DNA of 64,000 nt from Glandiceps talaboti (taxonomy: Eukaryota; Hemichordata; Enteropneusta; Spengelidae). The DNA is taken from positions 3,334,501 through 3,398,500 of the forward strand of contig NC_135568.1 in the NCBI RefSeq assembly GCF_964340395.1, in the 5' to 3' direction. Below, in pieces: positions 22,851-35,900 of the stretch. Position 1 is the first letter of the stretch. Each line of letters starts with the position of its first letter. The notes under the pieces were generated by a model. The model did no database searches, had not been told where the DNA came from, and saw only the letters and a program-made list of their open reading frames with translations. The translations under genes and the position numbers were made by a program.

Positions 22851-25460
22851 CATTGTAATAATGACACATTGAAGCTATTAAAACAAGTCAATATTACACT
22901 TTATTTGTTATAGTGATGACTATAGCATACAGTATGTGAAAAGATTAACTAAAGACCAAGAAAACTATGCTAAGTCCCAAAATAGCAACTCAGGTTTCAA
23001 CAATGTCAATAAAAAAAATACAGCTGAATTTGTACAAGAATTTCAAGCTTGCTGTGAAACAAATGAGCAACAGATTGTTTCTCTTTTTTTAAAAATTTGA
23101 AATATACACAAGAAATAAATTATCTACACAATACAAATAGCAACTGCTGAGTTTTTGTGCAAACACTTTGTAGATGGTAAATATATTGTGGCTCAGTTCT
23201 GAAAGCACAATTTTGAATTAACATGAAATGCACCTACAACTGGACTGATTGCAAAACAAGAACTAAATGACATTAAAGTGGTCATTTTTTGTTAAGAAAT
23301 ATCCTAATCTGTGTGAGTACATTTTACATCAGTTATCTTCATTAGGCAGATTGAAAATCCATACGACAACTGAAAAACTGCCCCAATGCTACAATCTGAT
23401 ACAATCTGGTACACTCACTTACTTTATTTTCAGTTTTTGTGTTTTGTTTATTATTTGATGGTATACGTTTATTGGTACAATGTTTTTGCTTGAATAGGGT
23501 GAAAGGTTAACAGTATGGACAGCTGGCTACTACTGGATAATATTGCCTGTAAGAGCAAACTTGGTGAAACTGGCAAGTGAAACACAGAATACACCTAAAC
23601 TGTTGATCACAACTCCAAACGTACAATACATGTGTCATGTAGAAAAGCAATGCAAAACAGAGAAATAGACAGGTACAACAACAAAACATGGATAACTAGA
23701 GTTGTACCCCCCTTGTTGTTCAGAGATAGTCATCACTCTCTCTCATAAATTGGTAATGTACTCTGAATTATGCAAGAGGTTGTTTACCCATTGCCATGGT
23801 AACAATCATTTCCTGATTAGTCCAAGTTGTTCATTTTCCTTACTTCAAATTAGCAGCTACAACAGATATTTATTTCCATTTCAATTTGAAAATCATAAAA
23901 GCATCGTTTTAACATAATGAAGGGAAAAATCCACCACAAAGTAATCCCATAAATACATTAGTGGTGCAAAAAAAATCTGACAAATTATTCAGAGATTACA
24001 CAAAAGAATCTTTGTTTATTGTATATACATCTAATAGGGCGCCCTCTATGCACGTATGTAGAATTTCTTCCCTTTTATTTCCCTTTTCTAAAAGTTTCAT
24101 AGCAGACTCATCATAAGTTGTGCTGAATCATAAATGTTTGCATTCAAAATTTCAATGGCTCTAAGAAGACAACATAAAAGGCAAAAATAATTTTTCAAAA
24201 ATAAATTTAAATTCAATAAGTTACTCTACATCAAAATGTACAGAAAATGAAACGCCTTTGAACAGCTGACCCGCATCCCCCCCCCCACCCCCCTTGCTTA
24301 TGAACTTAATGAATAGACTAAAATCATTTTCATAGAGGTAGGCAAAATGCACATGTATTTTCCTTTTTCTGGCAGACTTCATAATAGCATAAAAATGCAG
24401 ATAACAATACACATAACAAAAACTCTCTTTGTTATTTAGTAATCAGCTTGAAACCCTTGTACAAACTTTTTTTTGTTCCATACGCAGTTTTTCCTCATTC
24501 ACAGAACAGTTGTATATTATGCTACTGGCTGCTGGTAGTTTTACACAAAACGTACACACAAACCCCAACCTAGTATAAGCTAACGTGATTCTGTAAACTC
24601 CATCATTTTTTGTTCTGATAAAAAGACCAAAAAAAAGGGATTATGATTCTGTACAAGAAAAAGGGATAGCTCTACAACCAAAATGACAGAGTTTACAGTT
24701 AATATATATATTACATGTAAGACTGTACAAATATCCCTGTGTCTGTATGTCTTTCCCTAAATCACTTTTTTTTTGTATATTTTACGGACACAGGCACAAT
24801 TGTGTGGATATCCCTAATGTTAGCAAAGTGGCGTACTAGTATTTCCCATCTGGCAGTGGCAACGTGTAAGTACAATTGCAAACTCTAATAAAACATCTGA
24901 TTGTGGTTTGGGAAACAAAAACTTTTCATAACATGGCCTAAAATGACAACAGGGAATTCAGAAGTCTTGGAAATTTTTTTACATGTAAAAATGACACAAA
25001 AGAAAATTAACACTGAAATACAACAAAACCAACCCTTTGAAAGAGTTTTCAGATTTTTTCTTCAATTTTTTTGCTTCCAACTTTGACCAGACCCATAACA
25101 GTATCAATGTTTTCATTCCATTTCATTGATTCCTTAACCAACATACATTTCATGACATCTTTGTCTGATTTCTTCTCAATCTGAATTACAATAGATTCAA
25201 GATATCTATCATACATAATAATTCTACAGATGTTGGTAGGTTATTTCCATTGTTTTCATACCCACTAGTACAATAGTTCAGAGCTTGAAATTAACATTTT
25301 GTTGATAGCTCAAGGATGGTGACAGTACAGTAGTCCTATATTCCTGAACTGAAAACAGAGGACCCACTGGAAATTTTTACTATATTATTAAAATACTTTC
25401 ATGTCCTTCAAATCTTCCATCTTCTAAATCATTGCATGTAGCCCAAGTTGGCTACCAACA

Positions 25461-25600
25461 GGTCAGGGATAGTCACTTAGGGAGTACAGGTCAGGGATAG
25501 TCACTTAGGGAGTACAGGTCAGGGATAGTCACTTAGGGAGTACAGGTCAGGGATAGTCACTTGGAGAATACAGGTCAGGGATAGACATTTCGAGAGTGCA
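25461..25600. repeat. Five-unit 28-bp tandem repeat
   Basis: The unit GGTCAGGGATAGTCACTTAG + GGAGTACA occurs three times almost perfectly from 25461. A fourth copy reads TTGGAGAATACA and a fifth is more diverged. It lies in the probable 3' UTR or flank of WAC. Confidence 0.92.
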
Positions 25601-26567
25601 TGTTTGAGAGACCCCCTTCAAATTCCAATCTGACCCTACTACTACATCCGCTTTTTTGTGGTGACACAAATTCATCCAGTACACTACAAGTGCCTCAATT
25701 CAAGCAAACTACCAACATCTGTAGTAAAATTATGTTTCCAGATATTCTCTAAATCCATTGTACAATTCTGTTGCGTATCAATAAACACTCAAATAAAGCG
25801 GAGTTGATTGTAACCAGCATGGCCACATTGGACACAAACACCACACAGAGCTGCTATAACCATAGTGTACATAGGAATCATATGATAGTGACTCAACATT
25901 TCCTCAGCTTGACATTCAACGAACATCATACTTGCACATTTACAAATCTCACTCAATGTTACTCTTTTTATGCAAAAAATGTTGAGTTGGGAAAATGTTT
26001 GTTGTTTTTACCTAATCATTGTGTTAACTCCTTCGTTAGCTCACTTCATTCAAGTAAACATTCTACTGTTTTGTTTTTTTTGCAGGTTGTACATTGGTAC
26101 ACTGAAGCACTCCAGTGTCCTTAGAATCAGTTCATCACAACCTGGCATAATATAACATGGATCTTTCTATCCTACAATTCCAATTCATCATGGACATAAG
26201 GATATTACTATCCTAAAATTCCAATCATGGGCATATTCTACAGTTGTCTTCAACACAACTATAGTTATATCAGCTCTGTTTACACACAATTATTGTTATT
26301 TATAGAATTCAAGACTCCGTAAGAATTTTGCATGAAAATTTACTCCAAGGCAGCAACCATTGCTACTACCTTGATGCATCCATCCCAAGTACATTACAAT
26401 AGCTTTGCTTAGGGTTACATATTTCCCCAACTTAAGGGGTTCTCCACTTGTCAAACAGTTGGATAAAGGCTGCCTAAGTCGGTGCTATATTACATCTTGT
26501 TCTGTATAACAGTTCCAATGACATATAAATTAATACAATAATGCAACTATATCAGACTGAGGTTCTG

Positions 26568-28225
26568 CTATGTACCTGCATTACTCTCGTTCTTTAGCTT
26601 CTCTAGTTCTCGGATTTGCTGTTGAAGAAATAAAATCCTACAAAACAAACAGAAATACAGTATTTTAGTAACTGAAAGGGTTTCTTAGCAAGCAGTTGAT
26701 AATCCTTTCAACTTCTCTGTGCATTACTGTATTGCAGTGTGCCCTGTAAGCCAATTTGACATGCCACTGACGCACACAATTTCTAGTGATGCACCAAAAT
26801 TTGGTGTTTTCCTATCTCTTACTATGTGGTGACTCACAACAAATCCCAGTTTTTCTCATTTTGACGCACAACAACAAAATTTGGCTATTGTTAGAGGGCA
26901 CACTGCTGTGTTGTCAGGTTTTTCATTTATAGATGATTCATTTAATTCAAATGTGAGCAATTCTAAAAGAACAGTTCATGAGAAAGCAAGTGGACAACTA
27001 TTCTCTGTGCAGTATTGTGTTCTCATTATTTTTTATTTTTTTATAATCATTTGTTTTTTTAAAATGTGAGCACATAAAGATTTACGTAGTGTATACTACC
27101 TAGCACCTACTAATATACATACAATAGTCATATACCAATTTACATGAGGGAAATTATAAAGCCAATGATAGAACAAACACCATGAGCCAGCATCTCTGTA
27201 TATCAAGTCTGGCAACTTCCATATTCTAAGCTGGTCATATCATTTGACCTATATGACTCTATCAATCACTGGCAATGATATAATGTCTTCATTCAGTTTT
27301 CAACACACTTACCTTTGTTCTTGTAATGTTGCCTGTATTTCAGAAACTCTGACAAGAGATCTTGCAAATTTTAAATCTACTGATATCTGTGAACCAGTAA
27401 GACTGCCAAGCTGGTGTGAGTCCTCAGAAACCCTCTGAGCCTATAATGAAAGGATTAGCAAGAGAGAGTGTATCAGTACAACAGTGCTGTATTTATGAGA
27501 ATGTTTGTCTGTGAGTCCACTACATAGTTTTACCGAGTTGGGATAAGTATTTGTAATATTATCTTGGTGAGCAATTATTATGGATAAGAATATATATATT
27601 GTGTGTGTGTTTGTGTGCACATGCGTATGCACATATTTCAAGTTTTCCATTACACACATTAATTATCATTGCAGTTTGCTACCACTAACACGTTACAGAA
27701 TTATCTAAAGAGACACAGATATACAATATGCATTGGAATAACTTTATTTTTTAATGTATTTTATAACGGTAGTAATTAGGTAGGCAAACTCCACCAACAC
27801 ATGCCATTTCACTTTATAACTGTTCCCACCAAAGTCTTGGTACTTAGTATATAGAACACTATGCTAGTTTTGTCAGATTTCTCCAATACTTGCCAGAGCT
27901 CACAACCTTAGTAAAAACATACTAAGGATTCTAGGAATATGATTTATTTACGTTACACTTTTGCAATTGTGATAGAGACATTTGCATCAAATCACTGCTA
28001 ACTGTAGAAAGTGACAATCACTGCTATCCGTAGAAAGCGTCACTCACCTGTCGTTCTATCATTTCTGACGGCCATCCCGATACATGCGTTATTAGTTCTT
28101 CATTATAATATTGAATTAATGAGGGTGATAACGCTACTGTTGGTGGTACACTGGGCGTGGCTGGTGGGTTACTATGTGGTACTCCTGATGTAGTGCTACT
28201 GACACTGTGAACTGGACTTTCTAGG
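26568..28225 (-). CDS. WAC: WAC exons 11-13, conserved C-terminal coiled-coil region
   Basis: Exon 11 (28048-28225) ends with [20 protein letters not shown], matching the vertebrate [20 protein letters not shown]. Exon 12 (27313-27440) carries [17 protein letters not shown] and exon 13 (26568-26637) continues [20 protein letters not shown] before the stop. The same block in human WAC is [34 protein letters not shown]. This C-terminal coiled coil (about residues 505-551) is the part that binds the RNF20/40 complex in the known protein. Its conservation makes the orthology call secure. Splice sites are GTGAGTG after exon 11 and GTAAGTGT after exon 12, with a TTTGTTTTGTAG acceptor before exon 13. 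Confidence 0.96.
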
Positions 28226-31200
28226 CTGGAATCAAAACAAACACTGAACTGTTAGTTGTTACATAATGTTTTTAAATAAAGCATACCCTTTTGTGGCAGG
28301 GACTAGTCATCAGTGGGTACAATTTCTTTGCATATGTGTCTCCACTGTCAAGCAGGGATGATATTCTATAAAGGCTAATGTTTCAATTCCAGATTCTGGC
28401 ATCAGTGTTATCTTATCAGTGGAGTCATAACAGTTACATGTAGCATACTTTTGTTCTGGAATAACTTTTTCTACAGCTCTGTGAGAAAACTGTTTTTCAC
28501 ACTGAAATTTTAATTCTAATCCAAACTGGGTCTGTAAGGTCTGGATATGACCATGTGTTGTAGACAAAAGCTGTACAGAGGCTGCTCAACCTTGCATACA
28601 TCCTTCAAAACAGTAACATACATTTGGACTACATCATTTGCAAATTTTTGGCAACAAATCTTGACCATGACGTTGAAAATAAATTGCCGTTAGGTTGAAG
28701 TGTAATACTACAATAGGTACAACACTTCAGACATACTGACTCACACAAAACATGAATAAGGTCAGGTGTAATGTTAGTGTTGTCAGATCTTTGTTGTATC
28801 ATAACAAGAGTTATTTACTCACCATGATGATTTATTACTGTGGGCTGGGGATGTGGGACTTCCTTCGTCATGTACTGGATGCTTTGTTTTCACCGAATTG
28901 ACTGTAGGAGTTGACAAATGGGTTGTTGAAGTATGTGGAGAAAACTGTGGTGATGATACATCGGATGATATCGATGCTAGTGACATTGGTGAAGTCTGAT
29001 TTGCTGCTAACACTGAAACAAATAAAATAATGTTATCAGATTTTATGTATGAAATAAAGTGACCATAAAATTACAGTTCTTCTTTGACTGACAAGCTAAG
29101 ACAGGAGTAAATATCAGATATAATTTATGCTGTCCATTTCAAAAATATTTGGTCTCTAGACCTGCTGCTGGTTCCAAGATACATTGCAATGTATTCTTTA
29201 CGTGCAGACAGTTGTGCACATCCTACTTTGAGATGGTCGTCACCAAACAGTACCCAGGATCTGTAAGTACAATCCCTTTCTGTCATTGATGGGGTTTAGT
29301 CTTTGCTCTCTAAAATCACTCACAATTAAAGAGGTCAACAGGTCTTTCCAATTCATGATGAAAATGGTATTTTGAATATAATACAGACAAAACAAGCCTA
29401 AAAGTTAAGTAACCACATATGCAACGTCATCTTGAACAAATACACTTTGGATCAGGAAAACCAACTAATGATTAGTAAGAGTTCTTCTGACATAAACACT
29501 TGACTAGGCTAACATACCGATTTTACAAAACTTGTCAAAAATACCAATACTGTTAAAGGGAAAATACTGTAACTTGTATCAGCATAGACATCAAGTATTT
29601 GTAAAATCATATTTATTGCAGAAAACAGCTAGTCATATTTGTATCAGTCTTTGACAACTCAGACTTCATTATTGAATTAAAGTCTGACACCTTATATTTA
29701 GAGTGTAATTGCATATTACAGAAACCAAGTCATTAAAGGGTTGAGGACAAAATGGGTATATATTTGACAGGTTGGATGAGTTGTAGATAGCCACAGAAAT
29801 GTATACTCACCATTTGTAAGACACTTTTCAACTTGATTTAACCGCTGTTGAAAAGATTGGCCTGCAAGTCAGAAAATAGAATATTTGGAATTGTGCTTAC
29901 ACAGAAAAAATAGCAACAATATCGTGTTCTGTAGCAATGTCTGGTACATTTTAGTTTGTTTGGGTTTTTTAGTACATTTTACAGATGGCTAGTAAGAATC
30001 AATTTCATTAGACGTAGCCAAAACTGTATGCCACAAGCATTTTTTAATCTTGGATTCTGTACTTCAGACATGTATGCTTATTCTACAGGAAAACAAAATA
30101 CCGTCAATTTTAACAGTTTGTTACCAGTGAAGTTAATGAAGTCTGTTAAAAATATGTAAAGGAGATCAATAGCTTTCTAAAAATGTATGTTTTATGGGTG
30201 TTTACTGTAAGGCGATCAAATGAAATACAACAAAGGTAACAATAGCTAGAATGCCATAAAAAGAATCATACACCCATAGTCAACTTTGAATCAATAATTC
30301 TGTTTGGATTCACAAAAACGGTTAGCCTCACTCCTAGACTGGTGGAAAAACACTAATACAGTGACGAAACCATCTAAACACATACCGGTAAGACACTAAG
30401 GTTTGTCGTGTTCATACAGAGTAAAGTTAACAAAGACTAGTTTGAGAAAGGAATGACTTTGATTCTTACCATTGTGTGAAAGCTCTTCATTCCTTGGACC
30501 CTGTTGATTGCTACTATTTACAACTACTGGTGATTTGGATAAGTGTTTCTGTACTAGGGGTGATCTTAGCGGCTGAGAATGCCGTGAACTTGTCGACTGT
30601 GGGGTTGTTGGAGATGACATCTCTCTTTCAAGAGGTGATTCTGATAATAGAATGAACACAATATTTGTAAAACGCTGTAGATAAAAATCAACTGGCTTTT
30701 CAAGTGTGATGTTGCAAGCAATACCTTTGCTATGGACTGGCCATTTAGTCAATAATGTGCTTTCTACAATTAAGAACACATGAATAGACGCCACTTCATT
30801 TTGGCCCCCTCCTTTAGTCAACCCCTTCATCCCCATCCCTCAATATTCTAATCACTATTGCATGTAATTATTATTTTGTACTTTATCATAAAGTATTCTG
30901 ACCAAGTAATCACGATGAAAACCCTTCAAAAGGTTCATCCGATTTTACATGTTTGATATTGAAAATAAAAGCTCCCCTCATATCTTATTAAAATACAGAA
31001 CAGTGAACACAGCATTGTTGATATCACTTACCCATGTTATGCCTATGTATTGTCTTTGAGGTGTCCATTGATGAGGATCGCACCATATCGTATCTGCCAT
31101 ATGAATTTTTGTGTTGAGGTGACTCAGACACGCTACTTCTAGATAATGCTGACGACATGGATTTCTGTTGGGTTTGACTACTACTGCTGCTACTACTACT

Positions 31201-32842
31201 ACTGCTATGTTGTCTATCATGTTGTCTTCCACTAGACTGCTGTATAATGGGTCTACTATGGTCACTGGAATGCTTCTGCTCTGAGCCTGGAAATTAAGAC
31301 ATAGTTAAGGTCATTTTAGTGCCGATGCCAAGATTTGTCATACATTACTGTCTCTGTCAATTGTTCAAAATGGACATGCTGTGCTGCAAAGGACTGTGGG
31401 ATTATTCGTAGTTGTGGTAATACCTAATCTAGGGTGATTAGAAGGATAGCCTTCCTGTAAGGGTCTGGGAAACCAAGACTAGATTATATGTAGTTGTGGT
31501 AATACCTAATCTGGGGTGATTAGAAGGATAGCCCTCCTGTAAGGGTCTGGGTAACCATGACCAGATTATTTGTAGTTGTGATGGTACCTAATCTGGGGTG
31601 ATTAGAAGGATAGCCTTCCTGTAAGGGTCTGGGTAACCAAGACTAGAGTATCTGTAGTTGCGGTTATACCTTATCTGGGGTGATTAGAAGGATAGCCCTT
31701 CTGTAAAGGTCTTACCTTTTGTACTAGTGCTACTGCTGACACTACTGCTAGGTGGTGTTTCTCTACTGACAAGTTTTTCTTTTGATCTGATACTGCCAGA
31801 CTCTCTTTTCTCCTTGAGTTTCTGTAATTCTTTGAGTAATAATTCCCTGATGAAAGAAAACAATTTATAGTAATGTGGTAAGTGTTGAAAACAACAGAGT
31901 TGAAGATGAAAACACGATGAATGTGTATACATTGGTGGCAACAATTTTGTGTCAAGCGAAAATCTTATTTCCAGCTCTATGTACCAAGCTAATAGGATTG
32001 AGAAGAGGAAATAATTTTCTGCCTCAGCATAAAGCCATTTTGAATCAACAAAGAAGTTACACCATTCATCACCTTATTTACAATGGGGGTTGCACATGGT
32101 ACGTTCTGATTTATTGTACACTGCAATTACTTTTATTTTGTTCATTCACACACTGATATAGCCATGCAAACATCAACAAAGAGTCTACTGTTCAAAACAC
32201 CTATTTTCACTTTTACTTTAGGGACCATTAAAGTCATTACATCCAATATTCACTCAGGACAGAATCTAGTAAACACTACCCTGCAGACACACAGTCAGTA
32301 TACTTCTACATACACTTGGTTTTGATATCTATTAACATTCCCAAAGAAATATAATTTCACAGAAACAAAATTAGAACTTACCTCTGTGCCCATTCCTTGG
32401 GCTTTTCCCACTGTGAAACTTCTGTTCGACAGTTATAAAAATATTTTTTATTTGAAGAACTGATGTGCTCTGACCACTCCTTACAGGCCTTATTAAGCTT
32501 CTCCAAAGTCTGAGAAATATAAAATGGACTGTTACTAAAGAGAAATTATCATCTCAAATTCTCTAGTTCAACTGAAACTTAACTGGCCTTGAACTAACTA
32601 CTGTAGCACTTGATAAATTTTCACTGCTATACACTATTAATAATTTGCCTGCAACTGATTCCCAGAGGTGTGCAGTCTCCCAACCACCAACAATGTATGC
32701 AGTCTCCCAGCCATTACCAATCACCACACGTGTATGCACTCTGCCAACTATATACAAATTTACAATCACAAGTATTGGTATGCACTCTCCCAACCATCCA
32801 CAATCACCACACACACATGTATGTTTTCCCAACCATCCATAA

Positions 32843-32881
<39 letters not shown>

Positions 32882-32894
32882 CTTTCCCAACCAT

Positions 32895-32929
<35 letters not shown>

Positions 32930-35900
32930 CACAGAAACACACACACATGTACATATGCGCTTTCCCAACCATTCACAATCACCACAGATGTATGCACTAT
33001 CCCTGTCATCACCAATCACCACACATGTATGCACTCTGCAAACCATATACCAATGACCCTATACAATCACAAGTACCAGTATGCACTTTCCCAACCATCC
33101 ACGATCACTGCTCACACACATGTATACTCTTCTCAACCACCCTCAATCACCACACAATCACAAACATATACCTTATCGTTATACACCTATAGTTTTTTGT
33201 ATTAGCAGTGAATGCAATGTTCATGTTTGAACTTCTGACTAGTTTTACACAGTCTATTTGAAGGAATTCCCAAATTCAAAACATTCTAAGAAAGTCCATT
33301 AACAGGAGGGTGTTCACAACAATATTTGCCATCATTATTTACAGTCCTTACCACACAATACCCTTTAACAATACATTAGATACACTGTCTAAGGGTTGGG
33401 TTTCTCTTTTCTCCTACAATAGGTAATTTATGGTCTCTGGCACATAGTATCACAATACGACATACTATTGGTGGCATATTGTTCTCAAATGGAGTTACAC
33501 ACTGGTGAATACAGTTTGTGATACCCACAAATAAGAGAGTGCATAATTCAGTACGACTGCATCTTTAATTTCTTATTTATACATTTAGCACCGAGAAAAC
33601 AAACAATTATGTATCGAGTCTGAAAGAAATACTATTTCTGAGAATAATTTTTTCTCTTCTAGTAATAACTATTTGTTGTTAAACAATAATGTATACAAAT
33701 TCACCCAAATATGATCATGCATAATGTAATAACTACCGTTGATTTTCTTTTTATACATATTTACATTAAAAAAAACTAAAATTTTCTGTTAATGATAAGT
33801 GGTACAAAACAATGTTTTAATTATATGTGATTAGTTGTACCAGCAACCTCAAACAACAGAATACACTTCTATAAACTCCTGATGTGTTGAAACAAGTACT
33901 AGAAACATATTCAAAACAGCTCAACTACACTGGTACCCATCATATCAATGTCCTTACAATTTGGGAAGAATGCCTGTAGGGTATTTATTCACTGCAATGA
34001 CAGGTCAAGCTACCAATGGGAAAGAATTACCAATGTAGGTGTAGCCTTTACATTCCCTTGTGGGTATCACAAACTATGCATATCCATGTGTGTTCCCCCA
34101 TTTATAGTTATGTCTCAGGGTTAACTAACAGTTTGGATTTCTATGAACTAATATCCTTTTAACAATAACTCCAGTAAGAATCCTCTCTGATACATAAAGC
34201 TTACTGTCCTAGTAGCTGTTATTGGAGCTAACACCCCCAATCCCCTACCCACACACCAAGTAATTCTGCATTTTTTCATTATTTTAACATTTGTTTTGTT
34301 CTACTTGCTGCAGCATGATCACCTGTCAACAATCAGTATCAGCATCTTACATTTAGCTTTTATTGACAAAGATACTATCAGGTCTGTACCTGATTATTTA
34401 CACACAGACATCAAGCCAGTGTACATAGAACCATCAATGACTAGTACACAGGTACATTTTGTAATTCAGTTGATTCATACTGTTTACATACAGACATCAA
34501 TTCAGTGTACGCAGTACCATCAATGACTAGTAGACAGGTAATTCAGTTGATTCATACTGTTTACATACAGACATCAAGTCAGTGTACACAGTACCATCAA
34601 TGACTAGTAGACAGGTAATTCAGTTGATTCATACTGTTTACATACAGACATCAAGTCAGTGTACACAGAACCGTCAATGACTAGTAGACAGGTAATTCAG
34701 TTGATTCATACTGTTTACATACAGACATCAAGTCAGTGTACACAGTACCATCAATGACTAGTAGACAGGTAATTCAGTTGATTCATACTGTTTACATACA
34801 GACATCAAATCAGTACACAGTACCATAAATGACTAGTAGACAGGTAATTCAGTTGATTCATTTTGTTTACATACAGACATCAATTCAGTGTACACAGAAC
34901 CATCAATGACTAGTAGACACGTAATTCAGTTGATTCATACTGTTTACATACAGACATCAAATCAGTGTACACAGAACCATCAATGACTAGTAGACAGGTA
35001 ATTCAGTTGATTCATACTGTTCACATTACAATTACAGGTACCAGGGTTTCAAACTTTGTGAGAACACTATCATTCCCTGATATTTGTCTGTGCTCTGACA
35101 AGGAAAATACAAGTGACATAAGGGGTCTTGTTGCTAAGTCAAAGACGACTACAGCTGAAACAGTTCACTTGGCTAAATATGACTTCCACGCACAGAAGAT
35201 AAATTCACACTTACCTCATTAAGATTTCTATCATGGTTAGTATAACGGTCACTGCTATTTGAATTTGTAGCAGACTGATGAGTAACACTATTCTCTGACG
35301 GTGATCCACTAGAACCTAAGAATTTCAAAGAAGAAAAGAAAATTCTGTTATCAGGTGACCTGCTTAGTATTTTTGTCAAGAGCAGTAAGCAGGTAAAATC
35401 TACCAGGGTTCCCTTGTCATTTTATCAGGGTTGTAGATGGGAAACTATGCAACTTTTATCCCTTTCCCCTCTTTGTTACCAGGGTTCCTCTACCTTAGCA
35501 AACACACTGTTGATGAAGAGAGAGATATTCTAAATTCTAAATCTTCTGCATCTCCTTATTCTTTTGAATAAGTTTTGTTCCTCATCAACCTCAAACTAGT
35601 TGAAGTTTTCATTCTACAATAAAATATTGAAGAAACTTTGATAGACATTCATTTTACACAGATGCATCTTTGGGTGTAGTCTCTAAGATACGATATTCAT
35701 GCTACGCTATCAGCTATTACTCAGTGTTTTTAGAAGCCTGATACACTGAACAACAAGGTCTACTAGAAGTCCCATGCTACAAAAACCAAGCCAGTAAAAC
35801 TTGGGATGTGCAAACAAAAATTTGTTTCTGCAAATCTGAGCTGACATTTACTTCATTTACACTAGGAACTTTTCCCTTTAGAAGTGAATCCTGTACATTA

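Larger units (their letters stand above)
21528..26567. other. Space between the convergent zinc-finger and WAC genes, probable 3' UTRs
   Basis: The + strand gene has AATAAA at 21531, and another possible signal lies near 21887. For the - strand, possible AATAAA signals (TTTATT on +) lie near 24077, 24014 and 22902, so the WAC 3' UTR could be 2.5-3.7 kb long. No coding exon is recognised. Three minisatellites are listed separately. Confidence 0.5.

Noticed and set aside
23267-23917. Several 60-70 codon ORFs downstream of WAC
   Set aside because: They lie in the probable WAC 3' UTR, have low-complexity AT-rich codon content and no splice or homology support.
30396-30836. 146-codon - strand ORF taken as a gene
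   Set aside because: Only its middle (30470-30640) is coding, as WAC exon 8. The ends read into introns past GT/AG borders.
30978-31265. 95-codon - strand ORF rich in Val/Ala
   Set aside because: It is the wrong frame of WAC exon 7; the correct frame reads a Ser run and joins in phase with exons 6 and 8.
32563-33192. Several ORFs up to 174 codons rich in Thr-His or Val-Cys
   Set aside because: They are translations of a CA-containing minisatellite inside WAC intron 4.
34405-35030. Regular array considered as a CRISPR
   Set aside because: Units are contiguous 77-bp copies without unique spacers, inside an intron of a eukaryotic gene.
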